Shown here piece by piece: positions 1-10,719 of a DNA stretch of 64,000 nt. The notes under the pieces are model-generated. The model did no database searches and was not told the DNA's origin. It saw nothing but the letters and a program-made list of their open reading frames with translations. This DNA comes from Ryuthela nishihirai (taxonomy: Eukaryota; Arthropoda; Arachnida; Araneae; Heptathelidae), in NCBI GenBank assembly GCA_038380435.1, contig JAWZYU010000011.1, positions 85,784,501-85,848,500 of the forward strand. Reading direction: 5' to 3'. Position 1 is the first letter of the stretch; each line of letters opens with the position of its first letter. The translations under genes were made by a program, and so were the position numbers.

Positions 1-1613
1 CTGAACAATGTAGTTAGTTCTACTCCCATTGTTTGCAATGATGATAGATGCATTGGTGGCTAAAATGTTGGCCCTATAACACAATCTGAAGTTATTTCGG
101 CTGTTTCTAGACTTAAACTACATAAATCCCCAGGGGTAGATGAAATTACTACCGAAATGCTTAGAGCTGGGAATGTTTCGGTTACCACTTGGATGACTGA
201 AATTCTGAATAACTTTTATAATAAAGGCATGGTTCGTAAGGATTTTACCAGAGCTATTGTTATCCCTATTTTCAAAAAAGGTGATCGCAGTTCTTGTGAT
301 AACTATAGGGGTATCAGCCTACTCTCTGTTCCAGGTAAAGTTCTTTCCATGATTGTGCTTAATAGAATTAAGAATCTGGTTGACAGTCAATTGCGTGATG
401 AGCAATGTGGATTCAGAAGTGGTAGGAGATGTGTGGATCATATATTTTCACTTTGGCAGATTCTTGAGAAATGTTTAGAGTTTCAGAAACCTTTGGTTGC
501 TAGCTTTGTTGATTTCAAAAAGGCTTTTGACTCTGTTGATCGTAATAATTTGTGGTTGATTGTGAAATCATATGGTATACCTGACAAGTTAGTTAACATA
601 ATGAAAGCTTTCTATAATAACACTGAGTCATGTGTGAGAGTTGGTAAGGCTTGTAGCAATTGGTTTAGCATTACTTCTGGTGTTCGACAAGGGTGCATTT
701 TGTCTCCTTTTCTCTTTAGCTTGGTTATTGATTATGTTATGCGAAATTCACTTCAAGGGAAAGATTTTGGCCTTAAATGGACTGGAGATACGAAAATTTC
801 TGATTTAGATTATGCTGATGATTTAGCCCTTTTGTCAAATGATGTTGATGAGATGAACCCTTTCATTCGAGCTGTTGCTGAGACTGGTAGTAAAATAGGT
901 TTGGTTATAAACATAGAGAAAATTAAAGTGATGAAAATTGGTCAGGTAGGTTGTGATTCAATTAATCTGAATGGTTGCAGTCTTGAGCAGGTGTCAGTTT
1001 AATTATCTTGGGAGCTATGTAACAGATAATGGTGATGTGCGGCATGAGATTAACAGACGAATAGGGATTGCTGCCCGGACTTTTAAGAATCTGTGGAGAG
1101 TGTGGAGAAATAGGCGTATACACCTAAAGACTAAAATTAGACTGTATAATAGTTTGGTTCTTTCTAGGGTTAGTTATAGTAGTGAAACTTGGACACTTTG
1201 TAAACAAGATAACAGGAAACTAGATGCTTTTGATTTCAGATGCTTACGCAGTATCTTGGGCATTAGGTGGTTCAACTTTATAACTAATGATGGGGTTAGG
1301 CAAAGGAGTTTGTAACCTCCTTTAAGCAGCATATTGTGCAGAGAGAGACTCCGTTGGTGGGGCCATGTTGCCCGTATGAATAATTATAGATTGGCGGATA
1401 GGGTTATGAACAGTGTGCCTAAAGGCCTCAGAAAGAAGGGGAGACCTAGGATGCGGTGGGTAGACAATGTCAAAAAGGACCTTGTTAGAATTGGTGTGCA
1501 GTGGCCAGATGCAGTAGATGTAGCTCAGGATAGACTTGCTCGGAGAACTAAATTGACGGTCTGGTTGGACCTCCGTAGCCCATGGCTGCTTGAGGATGAT
1601 GATGATGAATTTA
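1..1613 (+). mobile_element. RTE-like LINE copy 1, reverse-transcriptase half to 3' end, defective
   Basis: The reverse-transcriptase part of a non-LTR retrotransposon, cut by the left window edge. The frame at 157-1002 carries the RT blocks IFKKGDRSSCDNYRG, GFRSGRR, FVDFKKAFDSV, GVRQGCILSPFLFSL and LDYADDLALLS. It closes early because GTGTCAGTTT at 991-1000 lacks two bases present in the copy at 22.9-26.4 kb. The next frame (971-1315) stops at TAA 1313-1315 where the better copy has CAA. A third frame (1334-1636) carries the C-terminal RWWGHVARM and KGRPRMRW motifs. The copy ends in a short (GAT)n tail near 1595-1610. A very short 3' UTR plus a microsatellite tail is typical of the RTE clade. 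The clade name is inferred; the RT identity is certain. Confidence 0.9.
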
Positions 1614-1635
1614 GAGATAGACAAAGTGACTTCTA

Positions 1636-2430
1636 AATGTGATATAGGGCCATTATTAAAGCCAGTAATTCATCTATCCTTATTGCAAACAATGGGAGTA
1701 GAAATAATCACATTATTTAGAACATCTCTGAAATGCTAAGCCCACCTAGCCATTACAAAATCCTCACCTCCAACCACCTTGCCATATTTATCCCTTAATC
1801 CCTGTGTACCTGTCTGTTTCTTCCCGCATAAAACATTAACAATATGGTAGAACCCCCTCCCCCCCCCCCGCTGTTGTGCTGCCTAACTACTTCCTCTGCT
1901 TTGTCAGCCAAGCTATCAATCCGAAGATTCTTATCATCTGTTAACTGATCCTTTAAACATTTATTAAACTCTTTGTAATACCTTCTGTTAGGACTAATAG
2001 GCTGTTGATTCATATTAATCCTGCTCTTCCTTCTTTCAGAAATAAGTTCCGTAGCCTTATCACTCAGATAATTCTGTTTCTCTGTTCCCTTTTACTCAAA
2101 AGAGTACTGTTGGTTTCAAGAAAAGCATGTGTAAACTGATCCCATTCTTTCTCAACTGCACCAGTAAGCAAACCATGATTGTCATAATGACTAAGTAGCC
2201 TATCACGGTATAGTCGCTCAAAAAAGTATCCGAACACTATGGTTGATTACAGAATTCAGAAAAAAATATCTGCAACGATTTTTTCAGAAATTAGTGAAGG
2301 CTGCCAGATCACTAATTTCTAAAAAAATCGTTGCTAGATATTTTTTCTGACTTCTGTAATCAACCATAGTGTTCGGATACTTTTTGAGCGACTGTATGCT
2401 TTGGTTATATCTGTATCTTTCAGGCATTCA
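1636..2430 (-). mobile_element. RTE-like LINE fragment, antisense, endonuclease-RT linker region
   Basis: Reverse-complement match to the stretch around 24,235-24,815 of the better LINE copy (the region between endonuclease and RT). It includes the antisense of TAGGTGGGCTGAGCATTTC and of the Tyr/Lys-rich linker. It lacks everything 3' of the RT start, so it is truncated at the 3' side, which normal target-primed insertion does not produce. It lies tail-to-tail with copy 1, which suggests rearrangement. It carries a C-rich run near 1855-1870 and is split by a MITE at 2211-2394. Confidence 0.8.
2211..2394. mobile_element. Palindromic Tc1/mariner-type MITE, 184 bp
   Basis: The two halves are near-perfect inverted repeats of roughly 75-80 bp, starting TAGTCGCTCAAAAAAGTATC and ending with its complement. 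A TA dinucleotide flanks each end (2209-2210, 2395-2396). Removing the element and one TA rejoins the antisense LINE sequence continuously, giving a natural empty site. TA target choice and TIR structure fit a non-autonomous Tc1/mariner element. There is no coding capacity. Confidence 0.85.
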
Positions 2431-2789
2431 TTGGATTTCCCATAAGGAACTTTAGGTACATGGCTACGGGAGCCAATATATTCAGCTCACCAGCATTTCA
2501 ATTGCAATTTGCAACTGAAATGCTGGTGACAGCAAAATTATGTCCTTTTCAATTCTTAGGAGTAAAAAACTTATGGGAAATATTCTTGATACAAGTAGCG
2601 ACTGCTCTCTTCAAAATACTCTTTCTCCTAACAATTAAGAGGGAAGTTTTAAACGAATATGGATTGTGAGGATGTGCACCATATTACTAAATGTCTTGAG
2701 ACATTTCTATGTTATGTAAGTGGAAAATTATATTCAAAACTCTCTAAATTTGAAAACAAGTTTTTTTTCGCAGAAAAGTTCTTGCAAGA
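2431..2789. other. Unassigned AT-rich sequence
   Basis: No gene or repeat recognised. A local inverted repeat built from ACCAGCATTTCAATTGCAA and its complement lies at about 2489-2528. The 69-codon frame over it is not convincing as a gene. Confidence 0.4.
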
Positions 2790-3659
2790 GATAAATTATA
2801 GATGTCAATCAGATTTAAGCAAAACGCTACTCGTTTGATATCTAGGAAGGCTGAGCATTTCAGAGATATTCTAAACAATGTGCTTATTTCTACTCCCATT
2901 ATTTGTAATGATGATAGATGCATTATTGGCTGCATGTTGGCTTTCATGTTGTCCATATCATATTCTAAAATCGCTTTGACTATCTCTATATTAAAATTGA
3001 ATAAATCTGCAGGAGTGGATGAAATCACCACTAAAATGCTTACAGCTCGGAATATTTGTGTGCAAATATTACACTTGACTGACTGAATTTTGTATGTTTT
3101 TTTTTTGTAAATATCCACATGGCTGACTAAAATTTTGTATATTTTTTTATGATAAAGGTGTTGTTTCTGAGAATTTTATTAGAGTTATAATTATCCGTAT
3201 TTTTTTTTTAAAGGTGATCATAGTTCTTGCAATGATTATAGAGGAATTAGTTCACTTTCTGTCCAAGTCAAGTTCTGGACATCGTTATGCTTAATAGATT
3301 AAGAATCCAGTTGATGGACAACTGTGTGATGAACAGTGTGGATTCAGAAGTCGCAAGGGATGTACAGTATATATGAAACATTTTCACTTAGGCAGATTGT
3401 TGAGAAATATTTAGTCTCAGAAAACTATGGTTACTAACTTTGGAGACTTCAAAAAGGCCTTTGACGCTATTAATCGACATAATTTGCGGTTGATTGTTAG
3501 ATCATATGGAATACCTGATAAGTTAGCATAATGAAAGGTCTCTCTAATAACACTGAGTCGTATGTGAGAATTTGTAAGGTTTGGTTTTTTCATTACTAGT
3601 GGTGTAGACAAGGGCGCATTTTGTCTTCTTTCTCTTTATTTTGGTTATTGATTATGATA

Positions 3660-4352
3660 TTTACATTATATAAAGGCAAGTCCCAGATGCTCCGCAATAC
3701 GTCGACTGCACTACGTCTATAGGGCAGTCGATGTATTGCGGAGTAACGCCACTACCCACGCCGGGGCAAGACAGTGCCACAAGGAAACAACTCATCCATG
3801 GCTACCTATGGCGAACAATCCTATAGAAGGAAGGTTCATCCATCGGTCAAAACCTAAATTTAATCTGTTCCCCGGTTAGCCACAAAGATGGTATATAGAA
3901 CCAAATTGACTCGGCCCCTGGGGTGGAGACTCTTAGTCTGGCTTTTCCATCGATAACCCCGTCGACCGGGGATTCCAATCCCAGCCACAAGCCTTCCACT
4001 TCGTCCTCTCTATTGTGAGCGGGCCGGAGCCCCCCCCCCCCCCCAGTGAACAGTCTTCCGACCCACGATATCACTGAGACCGCATCGATGAGCCTACTGG
4101 ACCGGGTTAGCCACGCCCAGTCCGCAAAATCCTCAAGTACGGCCCCTCAACCGGGGCTGCAACCCGGAGCTTCTCAGGGAACAAATCAATAAGCCTACTG
4201 GACTGGCCCACCCAAACCAGTCCGCAGACCCCTCAACAGGCCCCTCCACCAAAGGTTACAAGATCTCGTGAACCCCGGAGAACCAACGAGCCGAACCCAA
4301 CTTCTCAGAGGCACCGTTCACCCCCCCCCCCCCCCCCTACGTCAAGGTGGTC
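3660..4352. repeat. GC-rich insert inside LINE copy 2
   Basis: About 690 bp, markedly richer in G+C than its surroundings, with poly-C runs near 4030-4044 and 4321-4337. It contains two diverged internal repeats beginning AGCCTACTGGAC (near 4091 and 4192), each followed by a block with CCAGTCCGCA and CCTCAA. It opens with a 20-bp hairpin (3690-3743). No coding region or terminal repeat assigns it to a known superfamily. Confidence 0.5.
3690..3743. repeat. Hairpin at left end of the GC-rich insert
   Basis: Arms 3690-3709 and 3724-3743 pair with one mismatch around a 14-nt loop. The arm sequence is CTCCGCAATACGTCGACTGC. Confidence 0.8.
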
Positions 4353-5112
4353 CCCTTAGCATTTTGGCCTTGTTGGCTAATAGTGTTGATGAGACGAATT
4401 CTTTCATTAAGGCTGTTGCTGAAACTGGTAATATATTAGGTTTGGTGATAGAGATAAAACTAAAGTACTGAAAATTGGTCAGGCAGATGGTGCTTCAGTT
4501 GCTTTGAATGGCTGTACTAATGAGCAAGTGTCTCAGTTTAATTATCTTGAGAGCTATGTAACAGATACTGTTGATGTGCGGCATGAGATAAACAGAAGAA
4601 TAGGGATTTTAAGAATCTGTGGAGTGTGGAGAAATAGGCGTGAACACCTAAAGTCTAAAATTAGGCTGATAATAGTTTGAGTCTTTCTAAAGTTAGTTGT
4701 GTTAGCGAAACCTGGATCCTTTGTAAGCAGAATAATAGGAAAATTGATTCTTTTGATTAAAGATGCTTACGCAGTATCTTGGGCGTTAGATGGTTTGACT
4801 TTGTAAGTAATAATGAGGTTAGAAGAAGGAGTCATCAACCTTCTTTGAGCAGCATATTGTACAGAGAGAGACTGGTATTTTGTACATACGTTGCCCGTAT
4901 TTATAGCTGAAGATTGGCAAATAGATTATGAGCAGTTCGCCTAAAGGCTTCAAGAAAAACGGGAAACCTAGGATGTGATGGCAGACAATCTCAAACAGGA
5001 CCTTGCTAGAATTGGCGTACAGTGGTCAAAAGCAGCAGATGTAGATCAGGACAGACGTGTCTAGAGAACAAAATTACTGTCTGACTGGACCTTCATAACC
5101 ATGATTGCATGC

Positions 5113-5579
5113 GTTCGTTCGTTTGTGCTTCGTATGCATGCATATATATACATACATGTAATTTAATATTAATATCACCTACACTTAATACATTTGTTTT
5201 ATTAATTGAATGTGAAGTAGTATTTATTTCACTGTTATTAACATTGAATATTTCCTGATGGTGAACTATAAATATAGCTATTAATGAAATGTCAACATTA
5301 TTAATGCAAAATGCAATACAACAACATTTGCAGTATTCATTTGAAGGCTCTGTTGGTTAGCAGTTATATCTTATTGAATATAAATTAATATTTCTCTACC
5401 TTTACAGTCGTCCCTACAGTATGAAAAACATTTGAAGCCATTTATATTTTACTGATATACATCATATGAATATATCCAAATTTCTGTTAACACAATAATT
5501 TGAGGTTTTCGGCACAAGGATTCAAAAATATATCGAAAATTCATTAAAATATGCTCTATTACTGCATACGTTTAAATGT
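5113..5579. other. AT-rich spacer, nothing recognised
   Basis: Short TA and GT microsatellite-like stretches (about 5140-5160) and otherwise unique AT-rich DNA. Confidence 0.4.
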
Positions 5580-5969
5580 TGGGTTGGGTTGTTTTACCTC
5601 TGAGCGGCACTTTTTTGCACACCATGGGCTAAATAGCCAAATCACATGGACCCCGAAGGCTCAGAGAAGGTTGGGGGAGGGGACCCACTGGAACAGCTGT
5701 TGGAAGACAGATGGTAGCCTCCCTTCAAGGCCATCCAGCGTGTTCTTTAACGTGCACAGGGTATGTCTCTCCCGCACACGGGGGCACGGCTTAACGTCCC
5801 ATCCGGCGGACGGCGGCCTTTCCAAGCCCATCGGTGACCCCTACTGACCGTGGGCAGGGCGGGGAATTTTTGCGGAGATAAATCTCAACGCTGACCCAGC
5901 TGGGACTCGAACCTGCGAACTACAGATTACGAGCCTGGCGCGCTACCGACTGAGCCATCCCCGCCCCAT
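5580..5969 (-). mobile_element. tRNA-derived SINE, full length (family A)
   Basis: Read on the minus strand it starts with a tRNA-like head: box A TGGCTCAGTCGGTAGCGCGC, an anticodon-arm region CTCGTAA, and box B GGTTCGAGTCCCAG. A ~300-bp body follows, ending AGGTAAAACAACCCAAC. The head resembles an elongator tRNA-Met with a CGT in the anticodon position; that source is inference. Flanks carry a 10-bp target-site duplication with one mismatch (5570-5579 GTTTAAATGT, 5970-5979 GTTTAAGTGT). RNA polymerase III would read it through the internal boxes. It has no coding function; plus-strand frames over it are spurious. Confidence 0.9.
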
Positions 5970-5979
5970 GTTTAAGTGT

Positions 5980-6849
5980 AATATAGAAAAAATGTTATTT
6001 TGTGTTATCATAGTTTTACAAAGTTTTAAACTTTATATAATTCCTTTATACAGTTCCGTTCATTTTCCATTATTAAAATTGAATATTAGCTCAATCCCGT
6101 ATTGTCTTCACATGCGTTAGTGAACTGCCATCATTATGTTCAACAACTCTTACTGATAGAAATGATGCGTAATAAATTGCATTCATCGCTTAATGGGTTG
6201 TAATTACTAGAGCCAAGGAACAAGACTTGTCACTTTTGATAAAATGATTCATGGAATAAAATCATTTAATAATAATCTTATAAGTGTGCACCTTGGGTTG
6301 TCTTCTTTCAAAAACGAATTCCGAAGCTGTTTATTGACAAACATAGCGAGATATCTTTGCGACTGGAACGTTGGCAACGACGTTTTCTAACATCACACGA
6401 CAGGAAAAGAGTCGGCACCGCCCAACACTGCCGGAGGTCATCGACATCAAGGTCTCCTACCCAGTGCTCCGAGGGACGTGTTCTGAGTAGATCACGGGGA
6501 AGTTCCGATTCGTTCTTGCCATGTTGCTCTGCACTGACCCATTTATGATCTCAATAACATCAATAAAGGAAAAATTGCTGACCTTCATTTCATTCTCTGT
6601 CGCTGACTTGATACGAAGAGATGTCGTCCAAATGATTTTGCCTAATTAAAAATCGGGAAAAAGGAGTAAAAACAGTTTTATGGATTGGTAGGTAAAGGTT
6701 TACTGATAAAAAACATTTTGACTCTCATCGCAAATAGGAGGGATTAAGTTTTAAAAAATTCATATTCTGTTACTGTACATCCTTAGTTTTCAGCATTAGT
6801 TCATGAGGAAATGGATCATCATACCAACTGGATTCAAATGGCTCCGTGT
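5980..6849. other. Unassigned sequence
   Basis: No repeat or gene recognised. A 63-codon frame at 6357-6548 lies in slightly GC-richer DNA, but no domain is visible. Confidence 0.35.
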
Positions 6850-7190
6850 TGGAGATTTCAATTCGGTTGTTTTCCCTCTGAGCTACAAGTCTGCGTAACA
6901 CAATCGGCTAAAAGATTACTTCGCAAAATTCAGACCAAGTAGATACGAAGAGCTGCCGCAAGGAGTAAATGTGAGCTTGTTTCAGGCTCCAGTGTGTTTC
7001 GAAATTGGCGCGAGCTGGAGTTCTCCTGTGCACAGGGTCCCTGTTTAAGATCCTATCCGACAGCAGGCGACCTTTCCAAGCTCAAAGGTGTTTCTTTTCT
7101 GAACGGGGGACAGGAAGTCATCTTGTAGAGGAAACCTCGACACTTGCAGAAGCCAGATCCGAAATCCTACACCTCAGGTTATAAGGATGT
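6850..7190 (-). mobile_element. Diverged family A-related SINE
   Basis: Antisense landmarks of the SINE are present in order but heavily mutated: CTCTGAGCTACAAG (3' end), CTGTGCACAGGGTCCCTG, TCCTATCCGACAGCAGGCGACCTTTCC-like core, and a worn tRNA head near 7120-7175. It is older than the 5580 copy. Boundaries are approximate. Confidence 0.6.
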
Positions 7191-8147
7191 CCACTTTTCG
7201 TTCTTGCACAGCAGGAAACATTCATCGGAAAATTCAAATTTTCCAATGTTCCTCAATTTATGTATTAACACAGCTGATTCATTATAACCAATCGCGAAAG
7301 TGTAATTAATTCATCATCATAATCAGAATCATTGATGCATATTTGTTACTAATTATCGTCACAGAAGTGTGCATCGGGTGTGCATCAAAAGTGTAACCCG
7401 AAGTTCCTAACTTCAAATACTAATTGCTCCTGTCAGATTCTCTTTTTCCTTCGCTTCGCATGGAGACATTTCTTTTTAGAAAAATTTTTACTAACTGTTC
7501 TCCAGTGTATTGTTCGTTTCTCAACCCTTCTCTTAACTTTGGGGTCCCTGATACTTGATCAGTGAACCCATTGGGCAACCAATGAAAGTGCACCCAGAGG
7601 TAAAAACGACCAAATTACAACTTCTGTCCTTCTACGATTTATGCAGAACTTCATATTTTTTCAGTTTATTCAGATTTGGATACAGGGTGTCACAGACCTC
7701 GATTTTGAGCACTGAGCCAGGAAAGTTTTTCGGATTTTTTTTTAAATATTGGAAATAAAATTTTAGTAGGATCTCAAATGAGATATTTTAGTAGGATCTC
7801 AATTCCTGATAAGGTGTCAATTGCTCTACTGATGAGCTAAAGGTTACCGAGCATCATCCCTATAAACGTTATAAGCGTTACATCAGTCATTCGAAATAAT
7901 CTGACTGTATTTCAAGAGTTCGAACAATTCTTTGATGTTATTTGCAAACTCCAAAACGCCAAACCATTTGCTTTTGGTTGTTTCGGGTTTTCACGCGCAG
8001 GGCCGCTGCGAATCTTACTGCCGTCGGTGTGAAAGATAAAAAGTGCCGCCCTTTTATAGCGATCATAGGTATATTTCAAAGAGCACATGGAAATTTTTAA
8101 AGCTATATGAATTACGCTTAAACCTTTTTAAGTCGAATTATTTAATA
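7191..8147. other. Unassigned AT-rich sequence
   Basis: No gene recognised. ATTTTAGTAGGATCTCAA occurs twice in direct orientation at about 7760-7800. A GC-richer patch at about 7990-8060 could be the end of an old repeat, but it has no partner here. Confidence 0.35.
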
Positions 8148-9370
8148 CACTGCTAGCCATTAAAAGTGCAACACCATGAAAGACAAGAGATAACAAAGTC
8201 ATATTTAGTGAATGAATAGCTTGTGTTGCAAGTATCAAATGATTACAGAAACAACTCGGTTAGACTTATGGAATACAAAGAAATCAGTATTTTGTGTAGC
8301 CACCATGAGCGGCAATAACCGCTGAGACGATGAGATGTCGGATATGTGTTTGGGGAATGCCAGTCCATGCAGTTTCGATACGTAGTCAAAGTTCATCTGT
8401 TGTAGCAGCTGCTAGTGTCTGGTGTGCTAGTCGTCGTGAGATCAAGGACCAGACATGTCCAATTGGGGACAGATCCGGTGAACGCGCAGGCCAAGGCAAA
8501 AGTGTCACATCCAGGCTATCCAGGAATTGTTGGACAATGCATGCCACATATGGTCAGGCATTGTTTTGTTGGTAAATGTCACCAGAGAGTCCCTGAAGAT
8601 AAGGTACGACCACAGGCTCCAACACCTCAGTGATGTAACGCTGGCTGTTCAAAGTACCGATAATGTGTACGAGGCGCGTGCATGACTGGAGTCCAATGGC
8701 ACCCCATACCATAACATCAGGGGTCAGACCTGTATGGCGCTGAATCATTCATGTCTCACTGAGCCTGTCGCTGCGGTACCGCCAGATACGGATTCGTCCA
8801 TCATGGTGCTGCATACTGAAGCGGGATTCTTCTGGAAAGACTGGTTGATGTGCAACACACCCTAACTGTTGAGCTAAGGTGTTTGATGTGGCTGTACGAT
8901 CGTTCAAAGCCATGCGCACGAGATGTCTTACCTCACGTTCGTTTGTGTGACAGGGCAGTTGAGATCTCTCACATCGGTGAGTTCGTTCCTCCTTTACCCA
9001 CTGACGCCGTATTCTCATCACTGTGGCAGCATTCCGTCCAATAAGAGCACCGATGTCTCGGTATAATAATCCACTTTCTATTAATCCCACAATTCTCCCT
9101 CGATCAAAGTCAGTAACCTGGTCGTACGGACGGGACATACTTGATCCTTTAGTGCGCAAAAACTGCGAGCAAACACAATTCCAGTGCTTTACACCGGCTC
9201 TTTGTAATCTCCTCTTATACCACTTCCAGGGGGCGTTACTGTCACACATGATGTACGTAGGTGCTGCGATTTGAATCATTTACATGCTCTATCATGGGCA
9301 ACCCATTTTGCATATTTCGGAACAATCTGATAAGTTTTTCCTGGTGTTGCACTTTTAACGGCCAGCAGTG
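8148..9370 (-). mobile_element. Tc1-like DNA transposon, complete ends, 1,223 bp
   Basis: Terminal inverted repeats of 29 bp with few mismatches: left 8148-8176, right 9342-9370, core TTAAAAGTGCAACACCA. TA precedes the left end (8146-8147); the right flank has decayed to TT. The ends enclose one transposase remnant on the minus strand. Size and structure fit a single Tc1/mariner-superfamily element. It is not mobile on its own because the transposase is broken. Confidence 0.92.
8284..9138 (-). pseudogene. Tc1-like transposase pseudogene
   Basis: The start MSRPYDQVTDFDRGRI opens at 9138, followed by an N-terminal helix-turn-helix region (DIGALIGRNAATVMRIRRQW). The DDE core is recognisable but every catalytic position appears altered. 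The usual DESRF is EESRF, QQDNA is QQNNA followed by a stop, and SPDLNPIEHVW is SPDLSPIGHVW. A segment between the N-terminal domain and the core seems deleted, because LAQQLG runs almost directly into HQPVFPEESRF. A TGA splits it near 8749. The C-terminus is AAHGGYTKY. The family is certain; the identity of the lost catalytic residues rests on the usual Tc1 alignment. Confidence 0.9.
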
Positions 9371-10719
9371 TTTAAAAATTATTAAGATATTAAATCTTTT
9401 CTGACTAATAAATTATTTTTCAATGTTGTTTTAACAAATCGAGGATCCTAAAATACAAAATTACTCTATATGGTTCATAAAACTACCTTTATTCGAGATA
9501 ACTAATAATATAGATTCATACAGAAAGATATCACAATGAAAGGAAATTAAAATGATAAAATTTATACAAAAATATTTGTAAATTAGCGGGAATCATAAAT
9601 AAATAGTAGTTTAATAAAAGTACTCGATAATAAATATATTTTGTATTCACTATGTTGTCTCCATATTTTCAGTGATATCTAAACTAGACAATTCATGCAA
9701 TGCTACCTAAGAATGAATGAATGAATAACGTTACTGATAATGAGAGTTCCTTCTCAGGCTTACTCAAGCAATATTGTGGGAGATTGCTCCCTAAGAGAGT
9801 AAACAACACCTTATCATCGGAAGACTCTGACGATCGACGAATGCTGTTTAGCAGTGTTAAAAAAATCAACGTGTTTTAAACACAGCAATGTTGTTTTACT
9901 TAAAATAAAGGCGATCAGTAAAACTTTAAAAAAGTGTGAAAACGACATTCAATAACACTACATTACCAAAAGTACTGGGATATTTCAAAGTTATTTCAAT
10001 GGAAAGCCACACTCGAAGCTCTTTAACTTTGGTAAGTTTTTAACGGAAAAATGTCTCTGGAGATAAAATAAAGAACCCAATCAAATTTATCCAACTCACG
10101 ATTTTAAACAATTTCATTAAAGGTGGATCATTTAGCAGCAGCATTGTTAGTCAAAAGAATTTATTCCAAAGGAAAATTAAAACACAATAGCTGTTATAGC
10201 AAATCATTTACTAAAGCAAATATACGTGTAGAAGATAGGTGCAATGATTCCTTTAGATTCGATCAGTTTGAAAGCTGTTTAAGAACGAGCAGTGACGAAT
10301 TAGGGATATCTGGGCTCTTCACTTTCCATTGCCTTGGACTCCCTCTCTAACGCAGAAATGCATCACCAAAATGAAATATCATAAATTTAGTTATCTCTAC
10401 AAGTTATTAAACAATGTATAAATAATTGAACTGTTCATAAGGAAATCAAATCATAAGGAATATCGAGAATATCCTTTATCGGATGTTATGTGAAATCTCT
10501 TCCGACTTAGACCGGCCCCTTCTGAACTCTCCATCCTTAATCCATTATTGAGGACGACGGTAACAACAATCTGCTGCTAAATGATTCAGATGAAATGACG
10601 TTTTAATTATTAAAATGGAAAATTTCAAAAAATTAAAACGAGTAATAAATTGAGATTTAGCGACATTTGAGGAAGGTTTTCACTTTCTCACCAACGACAT
10701 TTTTCTGTCCGAAACGTAT
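9371..10719. other. AT-rich unassigned sequence
   Basis: No gene or repeat family recognised. There is a short GAAT microsatellite (about 9712-9727). Confidence 0.35.

Larger units (their letters stand above)
2790..5112 (+). mobile_element. RTE-like LINE copy 2, highly degenerate and interrupted
   Basis: Follows the same order as the LINE at 22.9-26.4 kb but with many indels and stops. Recognisable pieces are the pre-RT block (about 2840-3070), the FKKAFD region (about 3440-3530), the post-YADD block (about 4370-4480) and the C-terminal basic region (about 4910-5110). Between about 3660 and 4352 the LINE is replaced by unrelated GC-rich sequence and the YADD segment is lost. No (GAT)n tail is seen. 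This is the oldest-looking large copy in the window. Confidence 0.8.

Noticed and set aside
1795..2013. 72-codon minus-strand frame with poly-Gly
   Set aside because: It is decayed linker sequence of the antisense LINE fragment, with the Gly run coming from a poly-C tract.
8330..9274. Plus-strand frames across the Tc1-like element
   Set aside because: Antisense shadows of the minus-strand transposase.
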